DNA from: CAYGZC01 sp964354225
Lineage (GTDB): Bacteria > Bacteroidota > Ignavibacteria > UBA10030 > SZUA-254
Assembly (NCBI GenBank): GCA_964354225.1
Contig: CAYGZC010000244.1
Span: forward strand, 1-33,281
DNA length: 33,281 bases
Reading direction: 5' to 3'
Shown here: positions 7,691 to 15,293 of the stretch, piece after piece
Layout of the letters: the number at the start of each line of letters is the position of its first letter
Numbering within the stretch: the stretch's first letter is position 1
The notes under the pieces: model-generated
What the model was told of the DNA's origin: nothing
Database searches by the model: none
Seen by the model: the letters and a program-made list of their open reading frames with translations, nothing else
Position numbers and translations under genes: made by a program

Positions 7691-9271
7691 TTATTTCAGT
7701 ATCATTTCCACTTCTTCCTTATCAACGTCCATCACATATTTAATTCTGCTTATAGCAGTTGCTTCATGTGTGAGCGATGCGATGTCGTCCCGAGTCATAT
7801 GGTCGAGTGAAAACTTTCTGTTACCTGCCATTAGCTGGCGTAATCCCTGGGCAAGACGCTCGTAATAAGTATAGAGACCGAGCGCGCCAGCCGGAATTTT
7901 TTCGAATTCATCGTTTCCTAATTCATGTCGTAAATGAGCTGCAGTTACGAAGACTTCATCCTTCGTGCTGCCAAATCGTTCGATATACACAGGCAGTTGC
8001 CCCTCTTCCATCGCTCGACCTATTGTCTTGCCAACCATGGCTGCTGCAATTGGTGAACGTGCCATACCAACGAGCTTCACAAACGGAGCTCCCATTGCAA
8101 GTCCTTTGAAGATTTGATCCTCGAACGTAAATCCACCTGCAACTGCAAGCGCCGGGACATGTTGTTTTTTTTCTGCCAGCTTCTTGGCATAGAAATACAT
8201 TAGCGAATGTAATTCGACTGGTGGTACTCCCCATTCGTTCATCATCCGCCATGGACTCATACCTGTTCCGCCGCCGGCACCATCTACTGTGAGAAGATCA
8301 AGTTTATACTTTGAAGCAAACTTGACTGCACGAGCTAAGTCGGCTGGGCGGTATGCACCGGTTTTCAGGAAAATATATTTTGCGCCGGCTTTACGGAGTT
8401 CATCAACGCGCTGCGCGAATGACTCTTCGCTAACCATGCCGACACGTGAATGTCGCTCGAACTCTTTGAATGCACCGCGCTCGAATGCTTTAATGACCAT
8501 CTCATCCATCGGATTGGGAAGAACAACATAACCTCGCTGGTAAAGTGTTTGTGCTTTCTTCAAGTTTCTAATTTTCACTTCACCGCCGATGTCTTTGGCA
8601 CCCTGGCCCCATTTCAACTCAACGATTTGTACGCCAAGCTTTTCAACGGCATATTCTTGAACGCAGAGGCGCGTATCCTCAACGTTCGCCTGGACAATGA
8701 TCGCACCGTAACCATTGCGCATGTGGTCTTTATAAAGTGAAACGCGACGCTTTAAGTCCACTGTATCATGAACTCTTCCATTTTTTATTACAGCGTCCAT
8801 ATCCATGCCGACCACATTCTCACCAATTGTCAAACCGGTTCCAGAAAGAGCGGAACCGATCGCCAAGCCCTCCCAATTATTTTTTGCAATATCGGTTGAG
8901 CCGATACCGGGAATTATCCACGGATAGTGGAACTTAATTCCTTTATCGTGACCGAAGCGAACTTCTAAATTCACATTCGGGAAGATAGCTACATCGCTGT
9001 CAGCTTTAATGCCGTGTGCACCAACAGCGGTGCCCATGATATTAAAATGTGAATAATCGACAGGATAAATTTTTTCTCCTGCCGTGGTGATGACGCCGAA
9101 CGGCTGGGGATAAATTACTTCGTGACCTCGATAAGCAGATTTGCCGATTTCGCACATTCCTATGCAACCATCGACGCAGGTTACGCACATACCCGATGCA
9201 GGTACTACGGAACCGTCTGTTCTGTTTTTAGTTAGAGTTGCTGCTGTTGCGTTTATTTTTGAGAGCGACAT
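7691..9271 (-). CDS. FMN-binding glutamate synthase-like protein (GltB central/FMN domain type, no amidotransferase)
   Basis: A 526-residue protein of the Glu_synthase FMN-barrel family, the synthase half of glutamate synthase that reduces 2-iminoglutarate to glutamate. Visible landmarks are the FMN/substrate loop DGAGGGTGMSPWRMMNEWG and the glycine-rich phosphate site AVAGGFTFEDQIFKG before the end of the barrel. There is no N-terminal class II glutaminase domain and no C-terminal GXGXG beta-helix. The 3Fe-4S cysteine loop of classical GltB is not seen after the barrel. Instead, four cysteines stand at the N-terminus (C29, C32, C36, C40), fit to bind a cluster. AAGGAG precedes the start. It is the last gene of a four-gene operon, 19 bases after the NuoG-like gene, so electrons probably arrive from that complex. 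A non-glutamate substrate is possible. Confidence 0.88.
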   Translation of the reverse strand: MSLSKINATAATLTKNRTDGSVVPASGMCVTCVDGCIGMCEIGKSAYRGHEVIYPQPFGVITTAGEKIYPVDYSHFNIMGTAVGAHGIKADSDVAIFPNVNLEVRFGHDKGIKFHYPWIIPGIGSTDIAKNNWEGLAIGSALSGTGLTIGENVVGMDMDAVIKNGRVHDTVDLKRRVSLYKDHMRNGYGAIIVQANVEDTRLCVQEYAVEKLGVQIVELKWGQGAKDIGGEVKIRNLKKAQTLYQRGYVVLPNPMDEMVIKAFERGAFKEFERHSRVGMVSEESFAQRVDELRKAGAKYIFLKTGAYRPADLARAVKFASKYKLDLLTVDGAGGGTGMSPWRMMNEWGVPPVELHSLMYFYAKKLAEKKQHVPALAVAGGFTFEDQIFKGLAMGAPFVKLVGMARSPIAAAMVGKTIGRAMEEGQLPVYIERFGSTKDEVFVTAAHLRHELGNDEFEKIPAGALGLYTYYERLAQGLRQLMAGNRKFSLDHMTRDDIASLTHEATAISRIKYVMDVDKEEVEMILK

Positions 9272-9290
9272 TTTTGTGTATCTCCTTTCG

Positions 9291-9968
9291 TTAATCTTTT
9301 TTTATTTCACATGCCACACAGGGTTCCATGTAGCACATCATGTCATTAAACTGTTCTTTTTCGATGCAGGGTGGACTAAGATTGGCACAGCCGCCGCAAA
9401 TTGCAAGTTCGGGTTGTGTGTACGTGCATCTTAACTGGCAAGCTGGACAGACGTAGATACATCCACCGCACAGACGGCATTTTTCTGATTTGATATCGAA
9501 CGGCGTACCTATGCTTCGATGTTCGCCTCGTCCACGGAAGCCGATTGCATGGGCGACCATTTGTTCTTTGCACATTCGAACACATAGTCCACAGAGGATG
9601 CAGTCTTCATGTTCCTGTCTGAAACGTTGTTGACGCACTTCGTGTGCCGAAGCAATGTCCTGTATAATTTTTGATTGTGGACAAGAAGCGAGCAATAACT
9701 CGATTACCATCTTCCGCGCACGAATTACTCGTTCGGAAGCTGTTCTAATTTTCATTCCTTCCTCAACCGGATATGTGCATGACGAAACAAGTTTTGATTT
9801 GAGTCCTTCACCGATTTCCACAACACACAGACGACATGCCCCATAGGGCGTCAAGCCGTCCATGTGACACAAAGTTGGAATCGGGAAGCCAAGGAATTCT
9901 GCAGCTTCGAGTATTGTTGTGCCTTCTTCGACGGAGACAGGCAGACCGTTTATTTTTATATTAATCAT
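9291..9968 (-). CDS. NuoG/HoxU-like iron-sulfur electron-transfer subunit
   Basis: A 225-residue soluble protein. Residues 1-75 form a plant-type [2Fe-2S] domain with ligands C34, C45, C48 and C64. Two classical 4Fe-4S motifs follow: C123/C126/C129/C133 and C164/C167/C170/C174. The linker that in NuoG/HoxU binds the His-Cys3 cluster is degraded here (only C96 remains), as in some hydrogenase and transhydrogenase subunits. A tail from 177 to 220 adds eight cysteines (177, 181, 191, 194, 201, 212, 217, 220), enough for one or two further clusters; I do not recognise this tail. There is no molybdopterin domain. Its start overlaps the stop of the NuoF-GltD gene by ATGA, so the two are made together. 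Likely role: wire electrons between the flavoprotein and the FMN synthase-like subunit. Confidence 0.88.
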   Translation of the reverse strand: MINIKINGLPVSVEEGTTILEAAEFLGFPIPTLCHMDGLTPYGACRLCVVEIGEGLKSKLVSSCTYPVEEGMKIRTASERVIRARKMVIELLLASCPQSKIIQDIASAHEVRQQRFRQEHEDCILCGLCVRMCKEQMVAHAIGFRGRGEHRSIGTPFDIKSEKCRLCGGCIYVCPACQLRCTYTQPELAICGGCANLSPPCIEKEQFNDMMCYMEPCVACEIKKD

Positions 9969-12900
9969 GCTGATTGTTCTTTCAATACATGAGATTTCGA
10001 TTCTTCATTTTTTTTCTGTGTGAATTCAAGATCGCATCGGAGACATCTGGCGGCTTCATACTTTGCCTCTTCAACTGAAAGTGCCATCTCCACTTCAGTA
10101 AATTCATGTTTCCTTCGGTCAATCGAAATGCGAGGTACTTCTGTTCGCTTCGCTGATTGTGAGCTACCGTTTGCTTTCATCGGCTCAATGTAATGATGGG
10201 GTAATTTTAGCTCGGATGGCTGTTTCAATTCTTCGTTTTTCAAGTAGCGGTCAATCATCACGGCGACTTTTTTACCTGCGGCGATTGCATCGATTACGGT
10301 ATTCGGGCCTGTTATTACGTCACCGCCTGCAAAAACACCAGGTCGATTTGTGCAGAGGGTCTCAGAATTAACTATTATAGTATTCTTTCGATCATCAATA
10401 TCAAGTCTATTTGCACCGGCAACAGTTACACAGTCGGTATCCGAGCCTTCACTGATCGCTACAATCAATGTATCGAGCGGGATAACATGTTGGGTGCCGG
10501 GAATTGCTACTGGACGCCGCCGCCCGGTGGCATCAAGATCACCTAATTCGTTATTGATGCATTCAATGCCCGTAAGTTTACCGCCTTCAGAAAGAATTCC
10601 GGTCGGTGATACCAATGTCTCGATATGGATACCTTCTTGTAGAGCCGCTTCAATTTCTTCTTCAAATGCAGGCATCTCTTCACGTGTACGTCGATAGAAG
10701 ATCGAAACACTTTTCACGTTGGATTGGCGAATAGCAATTCTTGCTGCATCAAGAGCAGAGTTGCCACCACCAACAATCCCAACGCGTCCTTTTGCTAACT
10801 TTTCACCACGCACGTTAAAAGCTTTCAGGAATTGGATTGATGGATAAACTCCGGGCATATCTTCTCCCCGTAATTGTAAGCGCAAACTCTTGTGTGCACC
10901 AATCGCTACGAATACTGCTTTGAATCCGTCATCGAACAAGCTGTCTAAAGTTATATCCCGACCCAAAGTATTATTACATTTGATTGTTATATTTTCGTCC
11001 AGCAAAGCTTCGATTTCTTTCTTAATAACTTCATGCGGCAAGCGGTAAGATGGAATTGCACTGAACAGCATTCCACCCGGCTGGGCTTCTGTTTCGAAAA
11101 CCGTTACCTTGTATCCTTTCAATGAAAGATAATGTGCCGCAGTCAATCCGGCGGGACCCGAGCCAACAATGGCTACAGGTGGAAAGTCGTCGGTTGTTTT
11201 TGCAAGGCGCAATGGTTTATAAACGGAGGGTTCGATGCGATCTGTGACGAATCTCTTCAGCGCACGAATGGCAATTGGATCACCACCGTGAGTTCCTGCC
11301 TTACATCGATCTTCGCATGGATGATTACACACACGAGAGCAAACCGATGGGAATGGATTCGCTTCTCTGATGACACGATACGCTTCCTCAAATTCTCCCC
11401 GCTGGATGTGAGCAATGTAACGCCACGCCTCTGTTCCGATCGGACAAGCGGATGCACAAGGTGCGCCGACAATTCCTTTACAAACAAAGGCATCGCACCG
11501 TTTGTCATAAATATGTCGTTTATATTCATCACTAAAGTAACGCAATGTGCTTAGCACAGGATTCGGTGCTGATTGACCGAGTCCGCACATCGAAGTGTCT
11601 TTCACTGTTTCAGCAAGCTCGGCAAGGAGTTTCACCTGAGCTTCTGTTCCTTTGCCATCGGAAATATCCTCCAGAATTTCAGACATACGTTGAGTACCTT
11701 TACGACAGGTAAAGCACTTTCCGCACGATTCATCCTTTAGAAAATTCATAAAGTACTTTGCTATATCGACCATGCAGGTATCATCGTCCATGACTATCAT
11801 ACCGCCGGAACCCATGATCGATCCCGCAGCGGTTAAGCTATCGTAATCAATCGGCAAGTCAAACATCTTAGCAGGAATACAACCACCGGACGGACCACCG
11901 GTTTGGACTGCTTTTATCTTTGCTTTCCCGACCGGACCACCGCCAATTTCATTGACGATTGTATTGATGGTAACTCCCATCGGAATTTCGACTAAGCCTG
12001 TGTTCTTTACTTTTCCGACGAGACTGAAAATTTTTGTTCCTGAATTTTTCTTTGTGCCTATCTTGGAAAATTCTGAGCCACCGACATTAAATATTATCGG
12101 AATATTTGCCCATGTTTCGACATTATTAATCGCAGTTGGTTTTCCTTCAATTCCTTTTTGCACCGGATATGGTGGACGTTGTCGCGGTTCTCCCATTTTT
12201 CCTTCGATCGAACGGATGAGAGCAGTTTCTTCACCGCAGACAAATGCCCCTGCACCACGAATGATATTAATCTCGAAGGGAAAATTTATACCAAGAATAT
12301 TTTTACCTAATAGTCCCAATTCACGTGCTTGTCGCAGTGCGATAGTAAGGTGTTTGATAGCGAGTGGATATTCGTTTCTGACGTAGATGATACCTTCTGT
12401 TGCACTTGTACAGAAAGCTCCGATGATCATTCCTTCTATAATGCTGTGTGGATTGCCTTCAAGAACGCTTCGGTCCATGTATGCCCCTGGGTCACCTTCA
12501 TCTGCATTGCAGACAAGGAATTTGCCCTTTCCATTTTTTTGTTTTGCAAGCATTTCCCACTTTATACCCGTCGGAAATCCGGCCCCACCACGGCCACGCA
12601 AGCCGGATGCTTTGACTTCTTCCACAACCCAAGTGGGATCATTTTTTTCAAGAACTTTCATAAGAGAAGAGTAACCGTCGTTTCCTATTATGTAGTCGGT
12701 GATTCTAATTGGATCAACTTTCTCGTTCCTTGCTATGATTATGCGATTTTGTTTTTTAAAGAACGGTATATCGCTTTGCTTTTCGAACTTTTGACCCGTA
12801 GCAATATCGGTGTAAAATAAATCTGGCAATAATGCACCTTTTCCTATGGACTCGATAATTCGGATCATATCGTTCATCTTCAATTTCGGATAGAAAGTTC

Positions 12901-13156
12901 CTCGCGGCTCTATGAGGACCGATGGTTCCATTTCACAGTAGCCATGGCATCCAGTAACACGGAGATGGATCTTGCCCGTTAATTTTCTTGCAATAATCTC
13001 ACGTTTAGCAATTCGGATTAGATCATTAGCTCCGCTCGCTTGGCCACATGTTCCAGCAGAAATAATGATTGTTGGTGTGTTTGTATCTTTCTGAGCTACT
13101 AATTTCTTTTGAAATTCTTTTAAAGCAGTAATCGAGTTAAGTCGTTCAGTTGCCAT
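9965..13156 (-). CDS. NuoF-like flavoprotein fused to GltD-like NAD(P)H oxidoreductase
   Basis: A 1063-residue two-flavin fusion. Residues about 28-110 form a thioredoxin-like domain with C37, C70 and C74; the first of four usual [2Fe-2S] ligands is missing. Residues about 140-540 form a complete NuoF: GLRGRGGAGFPTG (185-197), CNADEGDPGAYMDRSVLEGN (216-235), GAFVCGEETALI, an SLBB segment, and the N3-type 4Fe-4S site C478/C481/C484/C524. Residues about 554-1045 are GltD/NfnB-like: cysteines 559, 567, 571, 606, 610, 614 and 618, FAD site IVGSGPAG (663-670), a second nucleotide fold IVGGGNSALDAA (794-805), and FAGGDVITGPN near 942. The last CLRCD is at 1038-1042. NuoF proteins use NADH and GltD proteins NADPH, so it could link both pools. 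It is second gene of the operon, 21 bases after the NuoE-like gene. Confidence 0.92.
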   Translation of the reverse strand: MATERLNSITALKEFQKKLVAQKDTNTPTIIISAGTCGQASGANDLIRIAKREIIARKLTGKIHLRVTGCHGYCEMEPSVLIEPRGTFYPKLKMNDMIRIIESIGKGALLPDLFYTDIATGQKFEKQSDIPFFKKQNRIIIARNEKVDPIRITDYIIGNDGYSSLMKVLEKNDPTWVVEEVKASGLRGRGGAGFPTGIKWEMLAKQKNGKGKFLVCNADEGDPGAYMDRSVLEGNPHSIIEGMIIGAFCTSATEGIIYVRNEYPLAIKHLTIALRQARELGLLGKNILGINFPFEINIIRGAGAFVCGEETALIRSIEGKMGEPRQRPPYPVQKGIEGKPTAINNVETWANIPIIFNVGGSEFSKIGTKKNSGTKIFSLVGKVKNTGLVEIPMGVTINTIVNEIGGGPVGKAKIKAVQTGGPSGGCIPAKMFDLPIDYDSLTAAGSIMGSGGMIVMDDDTCMVDIAKYFMNFLKDESCGKCFTCRKGTQRMSEILEDISDGKGTEAQVKLLAELAETVKDTSMCGLGQSAPNPVLSTLRYFSDEYKRHIYDKRCDAFVCKGIVGAPCASACPIGTEAWRYIAHIQRGEFEEAYRVIREANPFPSVCSRVCNHPCEDRCKAGTHGGDPIAIRALKRFVTDRIEPSVYKPLRLAKTTDDFPPVAIVGSGPAGLTAAHYLSLKGYKVTVFETEAQPGGMLFSAIPSYRLPHEVIKKEIEALLDENITIKCNNTLGRDITLDSLFDDGFKAVFVAIGAHKSLRLQLRGEDMPGVYPSIQFLKAFNVRGEKLAKGRVGIVGGGNSALDAARIAIRQSNVKSVSIFYRRTREEMPAFEEEIEAALQEGIHIETLVSPTGILSEGGKLTGIECINNELGDLDATGRRRPVAIPGTQHVIPLDTLIVAISEGSDTDCVTVAGANRLDIDDRKNTIIVNSETLCTNRPGVFAGGDVITGPNTVIDAIAAGKKVAVMIDRYLKNEELKQPSELKLPHHYIEPMKANGSSQSAKRTEVPRISIDRRKHEFTEVEMALSVEEAKYEAARCLRCDLEFTQKKNEESKSHVLKEQSA

Positions 13157-13177
13157 ATTCTACTCTCTGAAATTAGT

Positions 13178-14032
13178 TTATTGGAGTGTTGGAGTTTCTA
13201 GGTCGAGCATATGACTTTTACAGCCACGGCGAGAACAAATTTGTATTATGCCTCCTCCGCTAACAATCATTGGTACCATAGGTGCGCTGCACAATGAACA
13301 GTTCCATGCACCAATTAATTCGGTGTGGCAGTGCGGGCAGAAGAAATTTACTATCGTATCCGTTGGGATTTCGTAACCCGAATCGATCGTGTAGCTTCCA
13401 TACAGCGAAGATAAAAAAATGCATTCATGTTGCTGTCCAAACGAAACAGTTAACCTGATTGATGGAAAACCATCGATCAAGCGATCCGCATCCATCAAAC
13501 TGTGGTTGCATCGTGGACAGTTGACCTCGATTGGAAATATGCGCTGGTCTTTTTCTAACTCAACTTTATCCAACCCAGTCAGAGTTTTATTTAGTATTTC
13601 TGTGACTTGTCCGGTATTGACGTGAGGAAAGTAATGACCATCAACAACGACAATAGGTGCAAGAGCGCAAGCACCTAAACATCTGACCGTTTCCAAAGTG
13701 AATTCTTTGTCGGGTGTTGTTTCACCGTCACTTTTAATTTTTAATTCATGCTCAAACTCATCGGCGATGGATTGTCCACCGCGGACGTGGCATGCAGTTC
13801 CAAGACATACCGAAGTAAGATGTTTTCCTCTCTGCTTCAAGCGGAATGCTCGGTAAAATGTTGCAACACTGTAGATATCAACGATGTCGCGGTCGGTCAG
13901 TTCTGCTACTAATCTCAATACATCTTCGGGTAGATAACCGTATTTCGATTGAATTTCTTCAAGAATGGAGATAAGTCCACCGCGGTGATGTTTGTATTTC
14001 TCTACGATTGGTAGAACGCTTTCACGATTCAT
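13178..14032 (-). CDS. NuoE-like [2Fe-2S] thioredoxin-fold subunit with zinc-ribbon C-terminal extension
   Basis: The first 155 of 284 residues are a NuoE/HydC-type protein: a helical N-terminus, then a thioredoxin-like fold with [2Fe-2S] ligands C76, C81, C118 and C122 in VCLGTACHVRGG and VRCLGACALAP. The remaining 130 residues are an extension absent from ordinary NuoE (about 160-170 residues). It carries four paired-cysteine knuckles: C172/C175, C232/C235, C245/C248 and C266/C271, so at least two zinc-ribbon-like sites. GAAGG precedes the ATG. It is first gene of the operon, with 563 bases of gene-free DNA upstream to hold the promoter. It should partner the NuoF half of the next protein. 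The job of the zinc-ribbon tail is unknown; subunit docking is the simplest guess. Confidence 0.9.
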   Translation of the reverse strand: MNRESVLPIVEKYKHHRGGLISILEEIQSKYGYLPEDVLRLVAELTDRDIVDIYSVATFYRAFRLKQRGKHLTSVCLGTACHVRGGQSIADEFEHELKIKSDGETTPDKEFTLETVRCLGACALAPIVVVDGHYFPHVNTGQVTEILNKTLTGLDKVELEKDQRIFPIEVNCPRCNHSLMDADRLIDGFPSIRLTVSFGQQHECIFLSSLYGSYTIDSGYEIPTDTIVNFFCPHCHTELIGAWNCSLCSAPMVPMIVSGGGIIQICSRRGCKSHMLDLETPTLQ

Positions 14033-14595
14033 GTTTTACCTTCTTCGGTAGTTTTTGTTCTGAGTGATTTCTGTTTAAACGATCAACGCACTGCATCTTT
14101 CATAGTTATCAACCTCCATTGCCACAACATATATACTAAACTCGTTCTATATCAAAACATTTTAAATTTAACAATCTTCGTTCCAATTTTTTTAAAAAAT
14201 TGAATTAACATTACCTTTATTTATCAATGTGTTTCAATGTTACTTTAGAATATAAACAATTTTATTACAATTTACCTATCAAGTCTGAAAACCATTTGTT
14301 GTCTAATTATCATAAATGATATACCAATCGGTGAATTAATAATCAAGAGATGAGCAAAGAATTATGAGCCCTCTTGGCTTTGATATTCTACACACAGGAT
14401 AAAAGTTAATTTGACGAAAGTATATTCTTACATCCAAACCATTTATCTGAAAATCGATTGATGATATTTACGATCAGAGATTATTAATGGATGTCGGATG
14501 GTGAATGTTATAGAAAATATATAGTGTCTTATTTTCTTTTTGCTCTTTCTCTCATTTTTCGATATATTTGATTTAGGAAAAATTATGAAGGTAAC
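14033..14595. other. Gene-free divergent intergenic region
   Basis: 563 bases between the NuoE-like start (minus) and panD (plus). It is very AT-rich. I find no gene-like ORF or RNA hairpin. It contains a T7/A6 tract at 14187-14199, a partly palindromic element at 14305-14321 described separately, and AAGGT just before the panD start. Promoters for both flanking units should lie here, but I cannot place -35/-10 boxes with confidence. Confidence 0.6.
14305..14321 (+). repeat. Copy 1 of a 15-base intergenic repeat, partly palindromic
   Basis: AATTATCATAAATGA at 14305-14319. In this copy it extends into the perfect inverted repeat TATCAT-AA-ATGATA (14308-14321). The same 15 bases recur at 15143-15157 on the other side of panD. 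Possible operator. Confidence 0.45.
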
Positions 14596-14973
14596 ATGAG
14601 AACATTTTTGAAATCAAAAATACACAACGCAACAGTAACCAGTGCCAATTTAAAGTATGTCGGCTCAATCACTATTGATGAAGCATTGATGAAGAAGGCG
14701 GATATTTCAGAATATGAAAAAGTTTTAGTTGTTGATAATACCAATGGCAATCGATTGGAGACGTACGTAATCAAAGGGAAGAAAAATTCCGGTAAAATTT
14801 GTATGAATGGTGCCGCTGCTCATCTGGTGAAGAAGAGAGACGAAGTTATAATAATGACATTTCAAATTTCAGAAAAGCCGCCGAAACCAAAAATTATTAT
14901 AGTTGACAAATCGAATAAATTTATTAAGTACACAAAAGAAGATTTAAATAAACTTAAAACTCAGAGTTGTTAG
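14596..14973 (+). CDS. panD: Aspartate 1-decarboxylase precursor
   Basis: Makes beta-alanine from L-aspartate for pantothenate and CoA synthesis, using a pyruvoyl group made by self-cleavage. The 125 residues match the family (about 115-130). The cleavage site Gly-Ser is at G23-S24 in LKYVGSITID, so S24 becomes the pyruvoyl group of the alpha chain. The N-terminal beta-chain signature (MRTFLKSKIHNATVT), the mid-protein NGNRLETYVI segment and the MNGAAAHLV motif near residues 71-79 are conserved. The tail after about 100 is Lys-rich and divergent. AAGGT stands before the start. It is flanked on both sides by gene-free DNA and looks monocistronic; no panB or panC is in the window. Confidence 0.95.
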   Translation: MRTFLKSKIHNATVTSANLKYVGSITIDEALMKKADISEYEKVLVVDNTNGNRLETYVIKGKKNSGKICMNGAAAHLVKKRDEVIIMTFQISEKPPKPKIIIVDKSNKFIKYTKEDLNKLKTQSC

Positions 14974-15142
14974 TTCGATTATTCTTCTAACTACACGACA
15001 GCATTTTGTATCTCACTTAAGAATTATTTTAGTAGAGTACAACGATTTTCTGATTTCGTCCGTAAGCTGTTTTTCATAATCTTACTTCATACACATCTCC
15101 TCAAAAAGTTAAACTCTCAACTATGAAAACAACCCAATTTGA

Positions 15143-15157
15143 AATTATCATAAATGA
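15143..15157 (+). repeat. Copy 2 of the 15-base intergenic repeat
   Basis: AATTATCATAAATGA, identical to 14305-14319 in the same orientation. It lies 136 bases before the alanine dehydrogenase start. This copy is not followed by the full palindrome (AGAT replaces the TATA that follows in copy 1). Confidence 0.45.
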
Positions 15158-15230
15158 GATATTTTTACAGATTTTCATAGATATAATGTTACTTATTGCT
15201 CAATCAGATAATGCACCTCTGGCATACAAA

Positions 15231-15259
15231 TTGACAGTTTTCAAGTTACTTTCTAAACA
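15231..15259 (+). promoter_or_regulatory. Possible promoter of the alanine dehydrogenase gene
   Basis: TTGACA at 15231-15236, a 17-base spacer, then a weak -10 TAAACA at 15254-15259, 34 bases before the start codon. The -35 is perfect but the -10 is poor, and the promoter consensus of this lineage is unknown. Confidence 0.3.
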
Positions 15260-15293
15260 ATGATTCATCAAAAATTTATTGCTAGATTCCACA

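Larger units (their letters stand above)
14974..15293. other. Gene-free region between panD and alanine dehydrogenase gene
   Basis: 320 AT-rich bases with no ORF of note and no clear terminator for panD. They hold copy 2 of the 15-base repeat (15143-15157) and a possible promoter at 15231-15259. Confidence 0.55.

Noticed and set aside
11132..12820. Several long plus-strand open frames opposite the NuoF-GltD fusion
   Set aside because: They are shadows of a strongly conserved coding strand; none has family motifs or an SD.
14184..14202. CAA-T7-A6-TTG palindrome upstream of the NuoE-like gene
   Set aside because: Simple A/T tract symmetry in very AT-rich DNA; no evidence for a specific role.
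15279..15293. TTG start five codons upstream of alanine dehydrogenase
   Set aside because: The family N-terminus starts at the ATG at 15294, and no SD precedes the TTG.
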